From Amylostereum areolatum (Eukaryota > Basidiomycota > Agaricomycetes > Russulales > Stereaceae): DNA of 64,000 bases. The notes under the pieces are model-generated. The model searched no databases and was not told the origin of the DNA. It saw only the letters and a list, made by a program, of their open reading frames with translations. The position numbers were made by a program, and so were the translations under genes. Numbering within the stretch: position 1 is the stretch's first letter; every line of letters starts with the position of its first letter. Shown here piece by piece: positions 59,283 to 64,000 of the stretch. The stretch spans positions 558,001 to 622,000 of the forward strand of contig SAXG01000008.1 of assembly GCA_012932865.1 (NCBI GenBank), given 5' to 3'.

Positions 59283-59780
59283 CTACTTTTTCCGACCGTT
59301 TCGCGTGGCTTTTCCGTTATACTGTGCCTGTTGTTGCTCGAGTTGTTGGGCGGCGAGAACGGCATCGAAGTCTTTGCGTCGACGGAAGAGGAGGACGTGA
59401 GGCTCGGGGGCTGTGATATTTTCTATGTTAGGGACGCTTTGGTACTGTGTGAGTGCGGTAAACTCACCGTGGACTTCGTAGTGTTCCCAACCCAGGCTTT
59501 GCGTAATACCGATACCCCTCCATTCGGCCTCAGACAACAGCCGTAATGTGCCCGCATCGTCAGGAGTGAAGTATTGTTTTGGGATCATCTTGAAGAGAGG
59601 TTTAGGGAGAATGACGTGTCGGTATTCGTACTCATCGTCGGAATATCGATCCGAGTAATGGATCCTTAAGAATCGGGTGTTTAGATTCGGTGTGGCACGA
59701 TACTGAAGGATACGCACGTACTTCTCGATGTACTCATCCAATTTTTTCTGTTCCGCAGCAGACTGCTGTGAAGCGGCCAT
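59283..59780 (-). CDS. CKS1: CDK regulatory subunit CKS1/Suc1
   Basis: Small docking subunit of cyclin-dependent kinases that recognises primed phospho-sites. Exons 59468-59780 and 59283-59410; 146 aa. Conserved: [48 protein letters not shown] and [11 protein letters not shown]. The 57-nt intron (59411-59467) has no stop and is in frame, so the gene reads as one open frame of 166 codons; splicing is favoured because it joins HYEVH to APEPH as in all family members. A second in-frame segment (about 39 nt, VRILQ to IHYSDRY) could also be an intron but is very short; the N terminus is therefore uncertain. The tail after FRRRKDF is Gln/Ala/Arg-rich. Divergent from Mer3, 221 bases apart. Confidence 0.92.
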   Translation of the reverse strand: MAASQQSAAEQKKLDEYIEKYVRILQYRATPNLNTRFLRIHYSDRYSDDEYEYRHVILPKPLFKMIPKQYFTPDDAGTLRLLSEAEWRGIGITQSLGWEHYEVHGEFTALTQYQSVPNIENITAPEPHVLLFRRRKDFDAVLAAQQLEQQQAQYNGKATRNGRKK

Positions 59781-60001
59781 GGTTGGTGGGTCACAAGGAT
59801 AAGGATGGCTACAAAAGCACGATCGGTGTTGTGGGTGTTGACAAAGTCGAGCGGTCAAGACGTCTCCGGGAGAAACGCGTCTAGCCACGAGCACGTGATG
59901 GGAAATCAAATCGTGCTCCCGAATTACGCGCGGCGGGTAAACCCAAACGTCTTTGTCTTTTCCATCCTCCCCGCCGTGTTTCGATCTTCGCCGTCGTCAT
60001 C
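59781..60001. promoter_or_regulatory. Shared promoter region of CKS1 and Mer3, with one ACGCGT box
   Basis: 221 bases between the divergent ATGs. One exact MluI cell-cycle box, ACGCGT at 59875-59880, about 95 bases from the CKS1 start. A single copy is weak evidence by itself. Confidence 0.5.
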
Positions 60002-63000
60002 ATGGATCTCTGGACGGATGATATAGACCAGTATGACGAGGACATGGGATACGCAGACACAGGCTTCCCCGACAAAAGGACCGCTTATACCTACCATCGA
60101 CAGGCCGTGGACACTACCTCGAACCCAGATGAGTATTACGATGACTATAACCGTGCGTATATGCGCACATACGAAAAAAAACCCGCACTAACGTGAAGCT
60201 GCCTCGTGTAGCCACGTCTTCCCCCTCCCCGTCAGGATGGCCAAACCGCGATCATAGACGTTTTACAGTCCAACAGCCTTTCGACAACGTTGATACCACC
60301 GTCGAAGATCCTGTGGAGGACATCTTGTCAAACCGAGATGGGATTTTCGTTGGAGAATATCCTGATTCCCACTCTAACGCTTCTCATCCTACGCAATTCC
60401 CCCGTGCCAACATATTCCAACACCCCCGTTAGTCTTGGAGACGTGTTTTTGGCTTCATGCTAACTCGCGACTCGCAGACTCGGGCTTGTCTTCTGCATCA
60501 GCTCCCAGGACCAACCCATTTTTTCGAGCTGTAGAAACACAAACGATGGCCCGTCATAACGTGCCACGGGCTCCAATCGATGTCTTGGCTTCAGAAGATC
60601 CCCACGACGAGGACGATCAGGCTAATAGACGTGGCTCAAACCCTCGGAATGTGCATGGAGTTCAATTACGTCCAGTTACCTGTCTTCGTGCGTCCGTCGC
60701 TTGCTGGACCAACCGGATGCGGCTGATTGAGCTCGTGCAGCCGACATATATCGTGGTGTTTTCAAGTTCCCCGTTTTTAATGCTATACAGTCGAAGTGTT
60801 TCGACACCGTAATTTCGTTTCCGTCTCTCGTAACCCTCCACCACTCATTATGTTTCCTAGATAATGAAGTCGGACGAGAACTTCGTGAGTCTTGGGAGAC
60901 AAAAGGGTTCCTTGGCGCTTACGGCATTACCAACGACTTCTAGGTAATCAGTGGTGGGTAGTATGTATAGTTTGTACTGCCTCGTTGTGCTCATATGCTT
61001 TTCACAGCCCCGACCGGTAGTGGCAAGACGGTTCTATTTGAACTCTCGATCATACACATGGTTATGAACGCGGGTAGTGGTTCGAAATGCGTGTACATGG
61101 CACCCACTAAAGTATGATCTCGCACATGTCCTACGTTCTCTACTCATTATTTTAAGGCCCTCTGTTCGGAGCGCTTTCGGGACTGGGTGTCCAAATTCGA
61201 GTCACTGGGGATCAAATGTTGACAAGGATCGTACTGTCGTCAACGAACGCTCGCTAACGTGTGCGTAGGTTGCGAGCTTACTGGTGACACCGTTCACTTT
61301 GGCAAGGGTGCATGGGGCGATGCGCGACATGCCACCATCATGTATGCACGTCTCTTCTTACATCTAACCCTCGCGTTGATGGTCTTTGCAGCATCACCAC
61401 TGTATGATCTGTTGGTCCTGCTCAGGCCTTAGGGGACCCGCTAACTTTGTGTGCTCAAGGGCGAGAAATGGGACAGCCTTACCAGGAGTTGGTATGCCAT
61501 TGATTATCATCCTTCATTTGTGCTGTAATCAAGTGAATCTTCAGGCGGGATAACGGTCACATTCTATCACAGATCCAGCTCTTTCTCGTTGATGAGGTTT
61601 GCTCCTGATCACATAGCACGTCGTCATGTTCTAATCTTCGTCCAGGTGCACATCCTCAACGAATCGCGTGGTAGTACGTTGGAGGTCATCGTCTCACGCA
61701 TGAAATCCCGTGGATCCGCCGTCCGTTTCGTCACGGTTTCCGCCACCGTGCCAAATATCAACGATATCGCTAGCTGGGTTGGAAACAAGGCCGGCTCTGG
61801 TCCAGCCAAAGTGTTCGAGGTGGGGATTCTTCGCCTTCGGCTGTCCACGCTATCAGATACTCCTAGCCAGTTTGGAGAGGACTACCGTCCGTGCAAGTTA
61901 ACGCGCTTTGTCTACGGATTTCCGAGGAGCAAGAACCAAAACGACTTCACGTTTGCGTCCAACCTGAGTTACCGACTTTTCCCTCTTCTGCAACAGCATT
62001 CGGCGAACAAGCCGATCTTGGTTTTTGCCTCCACCCGTAACGGTGCGCCTTTATCCGTGGTTCACAACTATACTTTACTGAATTCTTCCCGCGTCAGGCG
62101 TCCTGTCAACGGCAGAGCGGCTAATGGCCGACTATATAAAAGCGGCAGAAGCCAAACAGACGTTACCTTGGACCCCGCCCCGACGGTACTAGGACATTTG
62201 CTTTCAGTCAGAGTTTTTCTGACCAATGAATGTAGGATTGAACATACGTTTACCGACAAGCGACTGGAAAGTAAAAGTTCCAACTATTCTCCATTCGTAC
62301 TCATTTCTTAGTGTACCTGGATAGAACTAGCTCAAGCCGGCATCGGCGCCCACCATGCGGGTTTGAACGTCGCGGACAAACGCATCGTTGAAGACCTCTT
62401 TTTAAACAAGGTTCTCCGTGTCGTAGTTGCAACTTCGGCGAGTGCATATCTACTTGATTGTGCGCTTCTCATTGACGTTGGCGCTAGACATTAGCGGTTG
62501 GCGTCAACTTGCGTCCGTTGACTGCCTGCTCCGCGGAAGCTTCAGAACTGTCTGACGACCATGTCTTTGTTTGTAGCTGCACACATCGTTGTGATCAAGG
62601 GAGTCAAGGTGTTTCAAGGCGGCGTCGGTGCTCAAGAGTACTCTGATCTTGATATCATGCAGATGATGGGCCGTGCTGTCTGTCATTTGCTCTTTGCAAT
62701 TTTCCACCTTCTGACTTCGCCATGCGGATTGATAGGGTAGACCTCAGTTCGGTAAGCAGCTTGCATTTCGCATCACTGCCTTGTACTCATGTCCTTGCGC
62801 AGACAAGGAAGGGATCGCTATCATCATGTGCGAGTCAGAGTTGGAACAGAAGTACAAGGCGCTCACCCATGGCAAGACCATCCTTGAGAGCTCTTTACAC
62901 ACGAATCTTTCGGAACACCTCAACTCAGAACTTGGCCTCGGAACAATATCCAATCTCGAGACAGCAAAGCAATGGATCCATGGCTCATTCTTCTATCAGC

Positions 63001-64000
63001 GGTTACGCCAGAATCCAAGGCATTACGCGGCAGCCGATGGTGATAAAACATGGGAGGATTTGCTCGATGGCATGCTCTCTCGGAGTGTGGAAGGATTGAA
63101 AGAAGCCCAGCTTATTCGGGAGAGTACCGAGGACGGTGGTCTCTCCACCACAGAATATGGTGACATTATGAGCAGGGTTCGATCTCTTTTGTCATCATGG
63201 GATGCGATGACTGATGTATCTCTAGTTCTATATTCGGCAGTCAACGGTAGTTCTATGCCTTGGCTCTATGATTTATTATTGACCATTTTCTATCCAGATG
63301 GCTCTCATTATGAAACTCCCTGACCGTGTTACCATTCGCGATCTCGTGAGTTCATCATGACCCTTCTTCTTTCGTTTAGTCACATTCTTGTTTACTTAGC
63401 TCGAAGCTGTCGCCGCCGCCGAAGAGTATGATGTTCTTTGCCCATCGTTTACATGCTAGATTTCCCTGATTCTGTTTCTAGAATCTCCGACCTGAAACTT
63501 AGAGGAGGAGAGAAGCAGGCAAGTTCAGGCTTTCAGATATTTTGAGTAAATGACTTGAGCAGTGTGTAGGTGTACAACAAGCTTCGAGACCACTCCGATA
63601 TCCGTTTCAAGATAAAGAAAGTCGAAAAGACGACCGACAAGCTCTTCCTATTAATCCAGGTATGTCACTTCTCATCGGTAGCCCGGTTGTAACCAACGAC
63701 GCGACAGGCGTCATTGGGAGGAATACCACTACACAGCCCGGAATATAAGACAGCTGACAGCCAGCCCCATGCTGAAGTCGGAGCATTGTATAGGCACCTT
63801 CCTCGCATTGCCAGAGGTATGTCAAGGACCTTTCTTCATATTTGTAGAGGCAGACGTACTTAATATCGTCTTCGTTTCTAGCCATCGTCGAGGTCGCCAT
63901 GGTAAAAGAGAATGGATCGCAGATCAAACACGCCCTCGAATTGTAAGTGTGTGAACATCTGAGAATCACTGCTACTCACGTACAGGGCGAACCAGATTGC
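60002..64000 (+). CDS. Meiotic DNA helicase Mer3/HFM1, 5' part (3' end outside window)
   Basis: Ski2-like superfamily 2 helicase needed for crossover formation in meiosis. 29 exons: 60002-60152, 60212-60427, 60478-60687, 60741-60808, 60861-60884, 60944-60953, 61008-61111, 61157-61217, 61269-61341, 61392-61401, 61460-61491, 61545-61596, 61646-61819, 61871-62042, 62098-62185, 62236-62270, 62325-62437, 62488-62512, 62577-62677, 62736-62751, 62803-63176, 63226-63246, 63298-63345, 63400-63425, 63482-63518, 63570-63659, 63708-63816, 63882-63942, 63986-64000+. Motifs: Q region (FNAIQSKCFD), I SAPTGSGKT, II LVDEVHIL, III VSATVPN, IV VFASTRN, V ATSTLAVGVNLPAH, VI QMMGRAGRPQFD; then winged helix and Sec63-like region (ASLGGIPLHSPEYK). 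One helicase cassette and the Mer3-type Q region separate it from Brr2/Slh1. Introns at 62438-62487 and 63519-63569 are GC-AG; exons 6 and 10 are 10 nt. Confidence 0.95.

Noticed and set aside
1..64000. tRNA, rRNA, CRISPR arrays, integrated viral genes
   Set aside because: Looked for T-loop-like GTTCGA contexts, regularly spaced repeats and polymerase/capsid-type motifs; found none that hold up.

Overview
The window is nuclear DNA of a filamentous basidiomycete, most likely a wood- or litter-decaying Agaricomycete. The reasons are dense short introns (mostly 48-70 nt, GT-AG with a few GC-AG), many very small exons, high coding density on both strands, and the gene set: a GH6 cellobiohydrolase with an N-terminal CBM1, two cerato-platanins, a clp1-like BTB protein, a fungal indoleamine 2,3-dioxygenase and a DASH-complex subunit. 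I found no bacterial, viral, plasmid or CRISPR content and no tRNA or rRNA gene. All gene models were spliced by hand from the six frames. Exon lengths and phases close for every model, except where an indel is stated.

Layout. 0-9 kb: arginase (-, cut by the left edge), a clp1/BTB-like protein (-), DAD3 (+) and the splicing/debranching factor CWF19L1/Drn1 (-). 10-21 kb: two paralogous secreted type-B carboxylesterases (+; the second carries a frameshift) flank a three-CCCH-finger RBR ubiquitin ligase (-) and a non-autonomous element with inverted ends. 21-27 kb: Nudix hydrolase (-) and UBLCP1 phosphatase (+) are divergent, as are a CSN8-like subunit (-) and NECAP (+). 28-34 kb: cellobiohydrolase II, cysteine desulfurase NFS1 and an SRSF1-type SR protein, all +. 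36-48 kb: tubulin cofactor E (-), 3-hydroxyisobutyryl-CoA hydrolase (+), indoleamine 2,3-dioxygenase (+) and a large orphan protein with one membrane segment (+). 48-54 kb: replication protein A large subunit (-) and two cerato-platanins (-). 54-64 kb: Ste23/insulin-degrading-enzyme metalloprotease (+), CKS1 (-) and the meiotic helicase Mer3/HFM1 (+, cut by the right edge).

Most genes are housekeeping neighbours without shared pathway logic. Functional links are limited. Secreted proteins (two esterases, cellobiohydrolase, two cerato-platanins) have simple promoters with TATA-like boxes and fit an extracellular, plant-polymer lifestyle. RPA1, CKS1 and Mer3 are cell-cycle or meiotic genes; the RPA1 promoter has three ACGCGT (MluI cell-cycle box) sites and the CKS1/Mer3 intergenic region has one.

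The most notable anomalies are: (i) single-base frameshifts, all repairable by shortening a run of three or more identical bases, clustered in four genes between 35.9 and 45.3 kb, including five in the indoleamine dioxygenase; (ii) exons of 6 and 10 nt in four genes; (iii) four GC-AG introns; (iv) the CCCH-RRM-like-RBR architecture; and (v) the inverted-end element. I did not find a convincing new multi-gene system.
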